From an uncultured Collinsella sp. (GTDB lineage Bacteria; Actinomycetota; Coriobacteriia; Coriobacteriales; Coriobacteriaceae): 18,782 nt of DNA. Within the stretch, counting starts at the first letter, position 1. Every line of letters begins with the position of its first letter. The DNA lies in NCBI GenBank assembly GCA_902470095.1, contig CABRFG010000046.1, positions 1 to 18,782 on the forward strand, written 5' to 3'. Below are positions 1-7,745 of this stretch, one piece after another. Position numbers and translations under genes: made by a program. A model generated the notes under the pieces. That model made no database searches, was not told where the DNA came from, and saw only the letters and a program-made list of their open reading frames with translations.

Positions 1-150
1 GTTCCAAAATGAATTATCGCGCACACGCGCAGACACCTCGCAGTGTTTGGATCATGGTACGCATGGGGTATACCCGCAACATGCACTCGGCAACCTGCCG
101 GCACCAGCATTCACCATTTGGGCAAATGCTGCCGAGGACATGCAGGCAAT

Positions 151-179
151 AAAAAAACCGCCCCGTATGGAGCGGTTTT
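151..179 (-). terminator. Intrinsic terminator of the regulator/methyltransferase operon
   Basis: Read on the minus strand, AAAACCGCTCC, a short ATAC loop and GGGGCGGTTTT form a stem followed by a run of seven T. It begins 6 nt after the stop codon of the homocysteine S-methyltransferase gene, the usual place for a Rho-independent terminator. Because the plus strand also carries an A-run before and a short T-run after the stem, it could work weakly in both directions. Confidence 0.88.
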
Positions 180-184
180 GCCCT

Positions 185-1078
185 TTATATATCGAGCGCC
201 TCGGCCATCGCTGCCGTAGTGATTGCCGTGGTTCCACAGCAACTGCCCACCATTGCGGCACCGGCATGCCTCCATTCGATGCATGCGCGCGCGAAAGCTT
301 CGGGGTTCTCGTGCCATACGGGGCCATCCTGAGTCTGGACCGGATCGCCCACGTTGGGACGCACCGTGACGGGAGTAGTCGCCGATGCAACCATCCTGGG
401 CACCGCCGCGTTCGCGGCCGCAAGCGAACAGCAATTAACACCAACCGAGTTTGCGCCGTGTTTTTCGGCGTACAAAACGGCTGCCTCGATGTTGAGGCCA
501 TCGCCCAACAGGTCGCCTTTATCGTCAACGACAAAACTCACCAGAACAGGCATGCCGTCGGCGGCGTCTCGGGCGCCGGCAAGCATGGGCTGCAAATTAC
601 GGATAGACGTCACCGTCTCGATCAGCAGACCGTCAACACCAGCATTGAGCAAGGCGTGCGCCTGTTCGCGCGCAATGCCTCGGATTTCACGATACTCGGC
701 AGAGTCCTCGGCAAACCACTCAATACCGATCGGGCCCATCGAGCCCAGCAGCAGCTGAGGGTGCGCCTGGCGGGCATCGTCGACGGCCCCGCGATTGACC
801 TCCGCCACGGACGGCGCAATCTGGTCGTGCTTGAGGGCATAGCTCGATGCCTGAAAGGTGTTGGTAATGAGCACCTGCGCGCCGGCGGCGACATACAAGC
901 GATGGATACGAGAAACGGTCTGCGGCTCTGCCAGATTCCAAAACGCCGGTGGAATGTCGGCGGCATCGTACTCACTCAACAGAACACTGCCCATGGGACC
1001 CTGCGCCAACAAGGTCTCGCTCGACAAGCGGCGCGTAAGTTCCTCGGCACCAAAGCGGTTGTAATAACTCGTATCCAT
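185..1078 (-). CDS. mmuM: Homocysteine S-methyltransferase family protein (cobalamin-independent, zinc-type)
   Basis: The 297-residue protein belongs to the family that moves a methyl group from S-methylmethionine, betaine or a similar donor to homocysteine to make methionine in the cytoplasm. The signature zinc-thiolate residues are visible: GVNCC (Cys216/Cys217) and GSCCGTT (Cys280-Cys281). The barrel start (QGPMGSVLL, residues 26-34) and TNTFQAS (72-78) also fit. Length is close to the roughly 310 residues of E. coli MmuM, so this looks like a stand-alone enzyme and not a MetH fragment. The ATG lies 10 nt after the stop of the upstream metalloregulator, with GGGA as a weak ribosome site, so the two are probably co-transcribed. 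The methyl donor cannot be told from sequence alone, and the symbol is the family's usual one. Confidence 0.9.
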   Translation of the reverse strand: MDTSYYNRFGAEELTRRLSSETLLAQGPMGSVLLSEYDAADIPPAFWNLAEPQTVSRIHRLYVAAGAQVLITNTFQASSYALKHDQIAPSVAEVNRGAVDDARQAHPQLLLGSMGPIGIEWFAEDSAEYREIRGIAREQAHALLNAGVDGLLIETVTSIRNLQPMLAGARDAADGMPVLVSFVVDDKGDLLGDGLNIEAAVLYAEKHGANSVGVNCCSLAAANAAVPRMVASATTPVTVRPNVGDPVQTQDGPVWHENPEAFARACIEWRHAGAAMVGSCCGTTAITTAAMAEALDI

Positions 1079-1088
1079 ATATATCCCG

Positions 1089-1511
1089 CTATTCCTCGAC
1101 GCTGATTCCCTGCTTTTCGAAATAGGCGAGCCAGCGGTTCATCGTGTCCTCGGAAAGCGCATGCTCCATCATGCAGGCCTCGGAATCGGCTCGCTCAAAT
1201 TCGACACCGAGCTCCTGAACCAAAAACGTGCGGATGAGGCGATGACGGTACCAGATAGCCGTACCAACCTCGCGGCCGCGATCGGTCAGGACTACCTTGC
1301 CGTAGTGCGATTGCTCGACAAGTTCGGATGCCTTGAGCGCCGAAACCGCTTTATTGACCGATGCCTTGGAGACGCCAAGGCGCTGCGCGATGTCGACCGA
1401 TCGCACGCCGTTGGTTTCCCCCTCTTCGCTTTCAATGCGAACCATGCACTCCAAGTAGTCTTCGTTCGCCACCGTCAGATGTAGTTCGCGCGAGCTATTT
1501 GTCGTATCCAT
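1089..1511 (-). CDS. DtxR/MntR-family metal-dependent transcriptional regulator
   Basis: A 140-residue protein with an N-terminal winged helix-turn-helix (about residues 35-80, VRSVDIAQRLGVSKASVNKAVSAL) and a dimerisation/metal-binding helical domain. It is as short as MntR, without a C-terminal SH3-like domain. Ligand positions of B. subtilis MntR are matched by Asp18, Glu21, His90, Glu116 and His117. The position of MntR Glu99 is Cys113, giving a CxxEH motif as in DtxR/IdeR. I chose the ATG at 1511 because GAAGGGACGG lies at good spacing before it; an in-frame ATG at 1532 (147 residues) has no clear ribosome site. It is divergent from pepT and followed 10 nt later by the methyltransferase gene. 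It probably represses its own operon through the palindrome at 1566-1583. The metal sensed (Mn, Fe or other) is inference. Confidence 0.87.
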   Translation of the reverse strand: MDTTNSSRELHLTVANEDYLECMVRIESEEGETNGVRSVDIAQRLGVSKASVNKAVSALKASELVEQSHYGKVVLTDRGREVGTAIWYRHRLIRTFLVQELGVEFERADSEACMMEHALSEDTMNRWLAYFEKQGISVEE

Positions 1512-1542
1512 GATCTTCCGTCCCTTCTGCATTCAATGGCTG

Positions 1543-1571
1543 ATTCTACCCCATCCAAGCGTCGTGGTATG
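1543..1571 (-). promoter_or_regulatory. Candidate promoter of the metalloregulator operon
   Basis: On the minus strand a -10 hexamer TAGAAT (5 of 6 to consensus) lies at 1543-1548, about 30 nt before the chosen regulator start codon. A -35 at the expected distance (about 1566-1571) is poor and falls inside the palindrome at 1566-1583, which suits a repressor-controlled or weak promoter. This is assigned by pattern and position only. Confidence 0.4.
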
Positions 1572-1593
1572 CCGTGGCATACCGTGCTAGAGT
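1565..1593 (+). promoter_or_regulatory. Candidate extended -10 promoter of pepT
   Basis: TGcTAGAGT at 1585-1593 matches an extended -10 element (TGnTAnAnT). Seventeen bases upstream, TGGTAT at 1565-1570 is a weak -35. Transcription would start near 1600, leaving a leader of about 32 nt before the pepT ATG. The palindrome at 1566-1583 fills the spacer between -35 and -10. Confidence 0.42.
1566..1583. promoter_or_regulatory. Perfect 8+2+8 bp palindrome, candidate operator
   Basis: GGTATGCC-GT-GGCATACC is an inverted repeat without mismatch in the only divergent intergenic region of the window, between the DtxR/MntR-type regulator and pepT. It lies in the -35/-10 spacer of the pepT promoter candidate and over the -35 region of the regulator promoter candidate. 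A dyad of this size suits a dimeric winged-helix repressor. It does not match the published MntR or DtxR boxes closely enough to assign by sequence, so the link to the adjacent regulator is inferred from location. Confidence 0.6.
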
Positions 1594-1631
1594 TCTTGTT
1601 GCACACGACGACCAAGATTGGAGCGGTCTTT

Positions 1632-2879
1632 ATGGAAAACACCACCACGAGCCCCGATGTCCTCGAACGCTTTTTGCGCTACGTCCAGATCAACACGCAG
1701 TCCGAGGATGCAAACTGCGACCAGGTACCCTCGAGCGCCGTTCAGTTTGACCTTGCCAACGTGCTGGCTGAAGAGCTGCGCGAGCTTGGTGCGGAAGATG
1801 CCCACGTGACCGAGCACGCCTATGTCTGCGCGCATATCCCCGCAAGTGCGGGCGCTGAGGACAGGCCCGCCCTGGGCCTGATCGCCCATCTCGACACCAC
1901 CGAAGTTGCACCGGGCGCCGGCGTGAAGCCGCACATCGTACACTACGAAGGTGGCGACCTGGTCTGCGGCACGGTTGACGGTAAGCCCGTTGCCATGAGT
2001 ACCGCCAAGCTTCCCGCCCTGAATGACCTCGCGGGTGAGGACCTGGTCTGCAGCGATGGCACCACGCTGCTGGGCGCGGATGACAAGGCAGGCGTCGCCG
2101 AGATCATGTCGCTTGTCGCGCGTATCGCTCAGGACCCTTCTCTGCCCCATCCCGCGCTCGGCATTTGCTTCTGCCCTGACGAGGAGATCGGCCACGGAGC
2201 CGAGCTGTTGGATATCGATACCTTTGGCTGCAAGTACGCCTACACGGTCGACGGCGGCCCCATCGGCGAACTGGAGTGGGAGTGCTTTAACGCCGCCGAG
2301 GCGACCGTCCTCTTTGAGGGCCAGTCCATCCACCCGGGCGACGCTAAGGGCCGTATGGTCAACGCAGGCAATCTGTTCTGCGACTTCAACGCGTTGCTCC
2401 CCTACGTGCAGCGACCGGAGTATACGGAAGGCTATGAGGGCTTTTATCACCTTGAGGGTGTATCTGCGACCGTCGATCACGCCACAGCGCGCTATATCAT
2501 CCGCGACCATGACGCCGCCAAGTTCCAGCAGAAACTCGACCTTATTGATGCCGCCGCCTCGATGCTCAACCAGCGTCTGGGTGAGGAGCGCGTGACAGTC
2601 GAGATTAAGCAGCAGTATCGAAATATGGCCGAGATCGTTCGTGACTATCCCGAGCTTATTGATGTTGCCAAGGAAGCCTACCTTGCCTGCGGCGTTGAGC
2701 CCCAAGTGCTGCCGATTCGTGGCGGCACCGACGGCGCTCAGCTGTCGTTCCGCGGTCTGCCCTGCCCCAACCTTTCCACCGGCGGCTATTGCTACCACGG
2801 CGTCAACGAGTTCGTCCCGGTCAGCTCGCTTGTCAAGATGACCGACGTGCTCCAGGAGCTCGTCGCCCGCTTTGCATAA
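1632..2879 (+). CDS. pepT: Peptidase T (tripeptide aminopeptidase, M20 family)
   Basis: A 415-residue cytoplasmic zinc metallopeptidase that removes the N-terminal residue from tripeptides. The M20 metal-site motifs appear in order: AHLDT (85-89), GADDKAG (148-154), PDEEIGHG (182-189), VDGG (206-209) and a C-terminal YCYHGVNEF block carrying the last histidine ligand. Length matches the roughly 410 residues usual for PepT. I chose the ATG at 1632 because GGAG sits 8 nt upstream and the protein then begins like the family. The in-frame ATG at 1536 would add 32 residues of non-family sequence encoded across the promoter and palindrome, so it is unlikely. The gene stands alone and is followed by a strong terminator. 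Confidence 0.95.
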   Translation: MENTTTSPDVLERFLRYVQINTQSEDANCDQVPSSAVQFDLANVLAEELRELGAEDAHVTEHAYVCAHIPASAGAEDRPALGLIAHLDTTEVAPGAGVKPHIVHYEGGDLVCGTVDGKPVAMSTAKLPALNDLAGEDLVCSDGTTLLGADDKAGVAEIMSLVARIAQDPSLPHPALGICFCPDEEIGHGAELLDIDTFGCKYAYTVDGGPIGELEWECFNAAEATVLFEGQSIHPGDAKGRMVNAGNLFCDFNALLPYVQRPEYTEGYEGFYHLEGVSATVDHATARYIIRDHDAAKFQQKLDLIDAAASMLNQRLGEERVTVEIKQQYRNMAEIVRDYPELIDVAKEAYLACGVEPQVLPIRGGTDGAQLSFRGLPCPNLSTGGYCYHGVNEFVPVSSLVKMTDVLQELVARFA

Positions 2880-2905
2880 GCCTGGCTGCATAAGCCCAAA
2901 AGACG

Positions 2906-2944
2906 AATCGCCCCGTCCTCAACCAAGAACGGGGCGATTTTTTT
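2906..2944 (+). terminator. Intrinsic terminator of pepT
   Basis: An 11-bp perfect stem (AATCGCCCCGT at 2906-2916 with ACGGGGCGATT at 2929-2939) closes a 12-nt loop and is followed by a T-run through 2944. It lies 26 nt after the pepT stop codon. Confidence 0.93.
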
Positions 2945-2988
2945 ACTGCAACGAGAATAGGTTGACGCACGCCAGCCTCTTAACGCAA

Positions 2989-3082
2989 GGAGTGTCCCAA
3001 ACTGCCGGCACAAAAGGAACGTCCCCAAGTGCCAAGTGCATCAAGAGTGTCCCCTTTGACCAGTCTTTTAAGAACGTCCCCA
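2989..3082. repeat. Four-unit short-motif array with 27-28 bp period
   Basis: Four copies of a core reading GA(G/A)(T/C)GTCCC(C) occur in the same orientation. The GTCC cores start at 2994, 3021, 3049 and 3076, giving spacings of 27, 28 and 27 bp. Units alternate between AGTGTCCC and AACGTCCC. A 10-mer GTGCCAAGTG also appears twice (3029-3038 and 3095-3104). No open reading frame here looks real. The array lies between the pepT terminator and a long hairpin in a gene-free interval. Confidence 0.7.
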
Positions 3083-3090
3083 ATGACTAC
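3060..3090 (+). repeat. Dispersed 31-bp repeat, copy 1
   Basis: This 31-bp stretch, from CCAGTC to AATGACTAC, recurs at 18641-18671 with one mismatch (30 of 31), about 15.6 kb away. It contains the fourth unit of the short-motif array. In both places it stands upstream of a GACAGCGA...CCAGAGCGA block, so it seems to be the left part of a larger mobile or amplified intergenic element. Confidence 0.85.
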
Positions 3091-3136
3091 CCATGTGCCA
3101 AGTGTTACGCCGATGTTTTGGCACCGACAGCGAAAT

Positions 3137-3229
3137 CCCGCCAGAGCGAGCAAGGTGCCTTGAAACGAGGCGGCATTGATCTTTTGATCATGCCGCCGAA
3201 GTTGAAAGGCAGATTGCCGCTCTGGCGGG
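3137..3229. repeat. Long imperfect hairpin (about 93 nt) between pepT and the LCP gene
   Basis: The outer stem is 12 bp and perfect: CCCGCCAGAGCG (3137-3148) with CGCTCTGGCGGG (3218-3229). After one bulged base, a middle stem pairs 10 of 12 positions (3150-3161 with 3206-3217). An inner stem pairs GGCGGCATTGATC (3169-3181) with GATCATGCCGCC (3186-3197) around a TTTT loop. It lies beyond the minus-strand LCP stop and the plus-strand pepT terminator. Possible roles are a bidirectional terminator, the structured body of the dispersed repeat element, or a small RNA. The sequence alone does not decide. Confidence 0.8.
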
Positions 3230-3245
3230 TTTGCAGCGTCAACTG

Positions 3246-3273
3246 GTTACGCGGTTTGGTAAAACCGCGTAAC
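3246..3273 (-). terminator. Hairpin directly after the LCP gene (terminator-like, no T-run)
   Basis: GTTACGCGGTTT (3246-3257) and AAACCGCGTAAC (3262-3273) form a perfect 12-bp stem with a 4-nt loop, starting 1 nt after the LCP stop codon on the minus strand. There is no T-run after it in either direction, so a classical intrinsic terminator is doubtful. It may protect the mRNA 3' end or act together with the long hairpin that follows. Confidence 0.55.
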
Positions 3274-3274
3274 T

Positions 3275-4510
3275 CTAGTAGTTGGCCTCGTAGCCGTTGC
3301 CGTCGCCGGTGGGCTCTTCGTAGTAGTCCGAATCGCTCGAATCGCTTGAGTCATCGGAATCGTCAGAGCTGACCGATGAGGTTGCGGTACCGTTTGCGTA
3401 GTCGTCAGACGTGTTGTTGTTCAGGTCGCCGATTGTAGAGCTGGAACCGTCGGAAAGACCCATGGTGTTGGGACCCTTGGGGTCCTTGCCGGCATCGACG
3501 CGCTCCATCATTTCCTTGAGCTCGTCCTCGTAGACAAAGACGTAGCTCACACCGTCGATCATGGTGCTGTCGTCGGCGTACGAGGGCAGGTTGGCCGAGT
3601 AGATACCGTCGACATCCATACCGCGCATGGCGTTGACCGTAGCCACGATATCCTGAACGCTCATATCGGTTACGAGCATATCGGACAGCGAATTAACCAG
3701 GCCAAAAATCTTCGTGGCATCGAAGTTATTGAGAATCTGGTTGGCAAGGGCGCCAAGCACCTGACGCTGGTGGCGCATGCGCGTGTAATCGCCGTCGGCA
3801 TAGGTGTAGCGGCAGCGGGCATAGGTAAGGGCGGTGGCACCGTCCATATGCTGCTGGCCAGCGGTAATCTTAATATCCAGGTGCTCGGGGTCGTCAACAT
3901 CATCGGTTGCGTTAATGTCGATACCGCCAACCGAATCAATCAGCGCCTGCATACCGTCGAAGCTGACCTCGGCATAGTGGGAAATCTGAACACCGCACAG
4001 CTCGTTGACCGCCTCGACCATGGCCTCGGCGCCGCCAACGGTATGGCAGGCGTTGATCTTCATGGTCTCGCCCTTGTACTCGACCTTGGTGTCGCGCGGA
4101 ACGGAAATGAGCGTCGCCTGCTTTTGCGTGGGGTCGATGCGTGCCAGGATAATCGAGTCGGCACGATACGTATCCTCGCCCGGACGGCCGTCGGTGCCAA
4201 GAAGCAGCACGTAGAACGGATCCTTTGCCTCATCGGTGTCAACCAGAACCCGACGCAGATTGTCGGTAATGACATTAGAATCGCCGAGCTTGCCCATAAT
4301 GGTGGCAAACCACAGGCCGGCAGCGGTAGTGGCACTCAGCAGCACACCAAGCACGACAATGAGCGCGACGTGACGAATCGTGTGGCTACGACGACGTTGA
4401 CGAGCGCGCTCGGAATAGCGAGCCACGTTATCGCGACTGTAGATCTTGGCCTGCGCACCAGTTGAGGGTCTTCGGGCGGTGGTATCCGCGAGGGGCTTTT
4501 TATTAAACAT
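3275..4510 (-). CDS. LytR-CpsA-Psr (LCP) family envelope protein
   Basis: A 411-residue membrane-anchored protein of the family that transfers lipid-linked polymers onto cell-wall peptidoglycan. It has a basic cytoplasmic N-terminus, one transmembrane helix (about residues 47-70), and an extracellular LCP domain with YVLLLGTDGR (100-109), RADSIILARID (116-126), ISVPRDTK (135-142) and the arginine-rich YARCRY...RMRHQRQ block (230-250). The C-terminal 55-60 residues are a Ser/Asp-rich low-complexity tail ending in a Tyr/Glu/Gly stretch, probably disordered outside the cell. The ATG at 4510 has AGG 6 nt upstream; an in-frame TTG two codons earlier has no room for a ribosome site. It follows murA by 12 nt and is surely in its operon. 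Confidence 0.92.
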   Translation of the reverse strand: MFNKKPLADTTARRPSTGAQAKIYSRDNVARYSERARQRRRSHTIRHVALIVVLGVLLSATTAAGLWFATIMGKLGDSNVITDNLRRVLVDTDEAKDPFYVLLLGTDGRPGEDTYRADSIILARIDPTQKQATLISVPRDTKVEYKGETMKINACHTVGGAEAMVEAVNELCGVQISHYAEVSFDGMQALIDSVGGIDINATDDVDDPEHLDIKITAGQQHMDGATALTYARCRYTYADGDYTRMRHQRQVLGALANQILNNFDATKIFGLVNSLSDMLVTDMSVQDIVATVNAMRGMDVDGIYSANLPSYADDSTMIDGVSYVFVYEDELKEMMERVDAGKDPKGPNTMGLSDGSSSTIGDLNNNTSDDYANGTATSSVSSDDSDDSSDSSDSDYYEEPTGDGNGYEANY

Positions 4511-4522
4511 AGGCAACCTGTA

Positions 4523-5806
4523 TTAGTAGATGACGGGATCGGGGACGGTAGCATGCTCGACATGCGCGCCAAGCGCCTGCAGCTTTTCGACAAACTGCTC
4601 GTAGCCACGCTTGATGTGATGGATGGCCGAAACCTCGGTCGTCCCGTCGGCAATCAAGCCCGCTACGACGAGGGCCGCTCCACCACGCAGATCGGGCGAG
4701 GTAACCTGTGCACCCGAGAAGCCCTTGACGCCATGAATCATGGCATGATGGCTCTCGATACGAATGTCGGCACCCATGCGCACCAGCTCAGAGGCAAACA
4801 TAAAGCGATTCTCGAAGATGTTTTCGGTAATAACGGAACTGCCGTCGGCAAGGGCGGAGAGCACCATAATCTGCGCCTGCATGTCCGTCGGGAAGCCGGG
4901 GAACGGAAGCGTCTGGATGTCGACCGGCTTGATACGCTCGGCACGGCTCACATGGACGCCGTCGTCGGTACGCTCGCAATCGATGCCCATAAGCTCCATC
5001 TTCTTGAGCACCATGCCCAAGTGAATGGGGCAAAAGCCCGTGACATCGACACCGCGATCGTCGGCCATCAACGCACCGGCGACGATAAAGGTGCCGGCCT
5101 CGATGCGGTCGCCCACTACGCGATGGGTAACGGGATGCAGCTCTTCCACGCCCTCGATGGTCACGACAGGCGTACCGGCGCCGACAATCTTAGCGCCCAT
5201 CTCGTTGAGCATGTTGGCGAGATCGACGATCTCGGGCTCGCGGGCGGCATTGTCGATAACCGTGGTACCCTTCGCGCGCACAGAGGCCATGATGAGGTTC
5301 TCGGTCGCACCGACACTGGCGAACTCGAGCGTGACGGTGGTACCGCGCAGACCTTGGGGCGCATTAGCGTTGATGTAACCGTGGGCGGTATCGAACTCAA
5401 CGCCCAGGGCCTCGAGACCAAGAATGTGCATATCGATCTTGCGAGCACCCAGGTTGCAGCCGCCCGGCATGGCGATCTTGGCGCGATGGAAGCGACCCAG
5501 CAGGGGTCCCATCACGGCTGTGGAAGCACGCATCTTGGCAACGAGCTCGTAGGGGGCCTCCCAAGAATCGACCTGAGAGGTATCAATCTCGAGCATGTGC
5601 TCGTCGAGAACATCGATCGTAGCGCCCATGCCCTTGAGCACCTTGCCCATCACGTGGACATCGGAAATATCGGGCACGTTCTGCAGCGTCATCTTGCCCG
5701 GCGCCAGAAGCGTTGCCGCCATGAGTTTGAGCGCGGAGTTCTTGGCGCCCGAGACGGGCACGGAGCCTCCGATGGCGTGGCCACCCTCAACGCGGATAAT
5801 ATCCAA
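4523..5806 (-). CDS. murA: UDP-N-acetylglucosamine 1-carboxyvinyltransferase
   Basis: A 427-residue cytoplasmic enzyme that catalyses the first committed step of peptidoglycan synthesis, adding enolpyruvate from PEP to UDP-GlcNAc. The active-site loop PGGCNLGARKID carries the catalytic Cys117, the target of fosfomycin, so the Cys-to-Asp form known from mycobacteria is not present. Lys22-Asn23 (SGAKNS), Arg122 and the general base Asp308 (FPTDMQAQ) are also in place. Length is normal. The start is a TTG at 5806 preceded by AAAGGG at good spacing; no better start exists. It begins 13 nt after the T-run of the atp-operon terminator, so its promoter arrangement is unusual. It is followed by the LCP gene. 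Confidence 0.96.
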   Translation of the reverse strand: MDIIRVEGGHAIGGSVPVSGAKNSALKLMAATLLAPGKMTLQNVPDISDVHVMGKVLKGMGATIDVLDEHMLEIDTSQVDSWEAPYELVAKMRASTAVMGPLLGRFHRAKIAMPGGCNLGARKIDMHILGLEALGVEFDTAHGYINANAPQGLRGTTVTLEFASVGATENLIMASVRAKGTTVIDNAAREPEIVDLANMLNEMGAKIVGAGTPVVTIEGVEELHPVTHRVVGDRIEAGTFIVAGALMADDRGVDVTGFCPIHLGMVLKKMELMGIDCERTDDGVHVSRAERIKPVDIQTLPFPGFPTDMQAQIMVLSALADGSSVITENIFENRFMFASELVRMGADIRIESHHAMIHGVKGFSGAQVTSPDLRGGAALVVAGLIADGTTEVSAIHHIKRGYEQFVEKLQALGAHVEHATVPDPVIY

Positions 5807-5819
5807 GGTCTACCCTTTC

Positions 5820-5858
5820 AAAAAGCATGCCCGGGGTGGCTGGGCCATCCCGGGCATG
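5820..5858 (-). terminator. Intrinsic terminator between atpC and murA
   Basis: On the minus strand CATGCCCGGG (5849-5858) pairs with CCCGGGCATG (5826-5835), followed by C and five T (5820-5824). It ends the ATP synthase operon. Its T-run stops only 13 nt before the murA start codon, next to the murA ribosome site, so it lies within the leader of any transcript entering murA from upstream. Confidence 0.85.
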
Positions 5859-5894
5859 ATGTGTTCGCAAATGGTCGAACGCTAAATCGTTTGA

Positions 5895-6287
5895 CTATTG
5901 GGCAAGCTTGAGCTTACACCATGCGATTTCATTATAGAGGTAGGCGCGGCGTGCATCATCCTCCGACAAATTACCCAGCTTCTCTTCAAAACCTTGAATA
6001 TCAGCTTTAAGCTTGTCGGCATCGACGGTCGCCAAATCGCAAGCGCGCTCGGCGAGAACGGTCACGACATCGTCCGCAACCTGGGCATAGCCGCCGGCCA
6101 CGGCAAACGTGTGGTCGACAGTGCCCATGGCCTTATCGGAAACGCGAACGTAACCGCGGTCGATCGTGCAGATCTCGCTGGAGTGAGCAGGCAGAACGCC
6201 AAACTCGCCATCCGTGGACGGAATCGACACAAACGCAGCGTCGCCCTCATAGGCGCAGCTCACGGGGCACACGATGCGGATACGCAT
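5895..6287 (-). CDS. atpC: F1Fo ATP synthase subunit epsilon
   Basis: A 130-residue central-stalk subunit that couples the rotor to F1 and can inhibit ATP hydrolysis. The N-terminal beta-sandwich shows the family signature DGEFGVLPAHSS (residues 26-37) and AVAGGYAQV; the C-terminal half forms the helical hairpin (about residues 85-130). Length is typical. ATG at 6287 follows the atpD stop by 3 nt, as the last gene of the operon, and a terminator follows. Confidence 0.95.
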   Translation of the reverse strand: MRIRIVCPVSCAYEGDAAFVSIPSTDGEFGVLPAHSSEICTIDRGYVRVSDKAMGTVDHTFAVAGGYAQVADDVVTVLAERACDLATVDADKLKADIQGFEEKLGNLSEDDARRAYLYNEIAWCKLKLAQ

Positions 6288-6290
6288 AAC

Positions 6291-7744
<1,454 letters not shown>

Positions 7745-7745
<1 letters not shown>

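Noticed and set aside
47..1105. Plus-strand frame of 352 codons opposite the methyltransferase gene
   Set aside because: Runs through a terminator and the conserved minus-strand gene; His/Arg-rich shadow composition.
1512..1631. Riboswitch (SAM or Mn type) before the regulator or pepT
   Set aside because: The divergent gap is too short and shows only a simple palindrome with no multi-stem aptamer pattern.
1587..2891. Long minus-strand frame opposite pepT
   Set aside because: PepT has full metal-site motifs, a ribosome site and a terminator; the reverse frame has none of these.
2989..3082. CRISPR-like reading of the periodic motif array
   Set aside because: Only a core of about 8-9 bp is repeated and it alternates between two forms; there is no full-length direct repeat and no cas gene in the window.
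4553..5911. Long plus-strand frame opposite murA
   Set aside because: MurA on the minus strand has every catalytic motif; the antisense frame is a codon-bias shadow.
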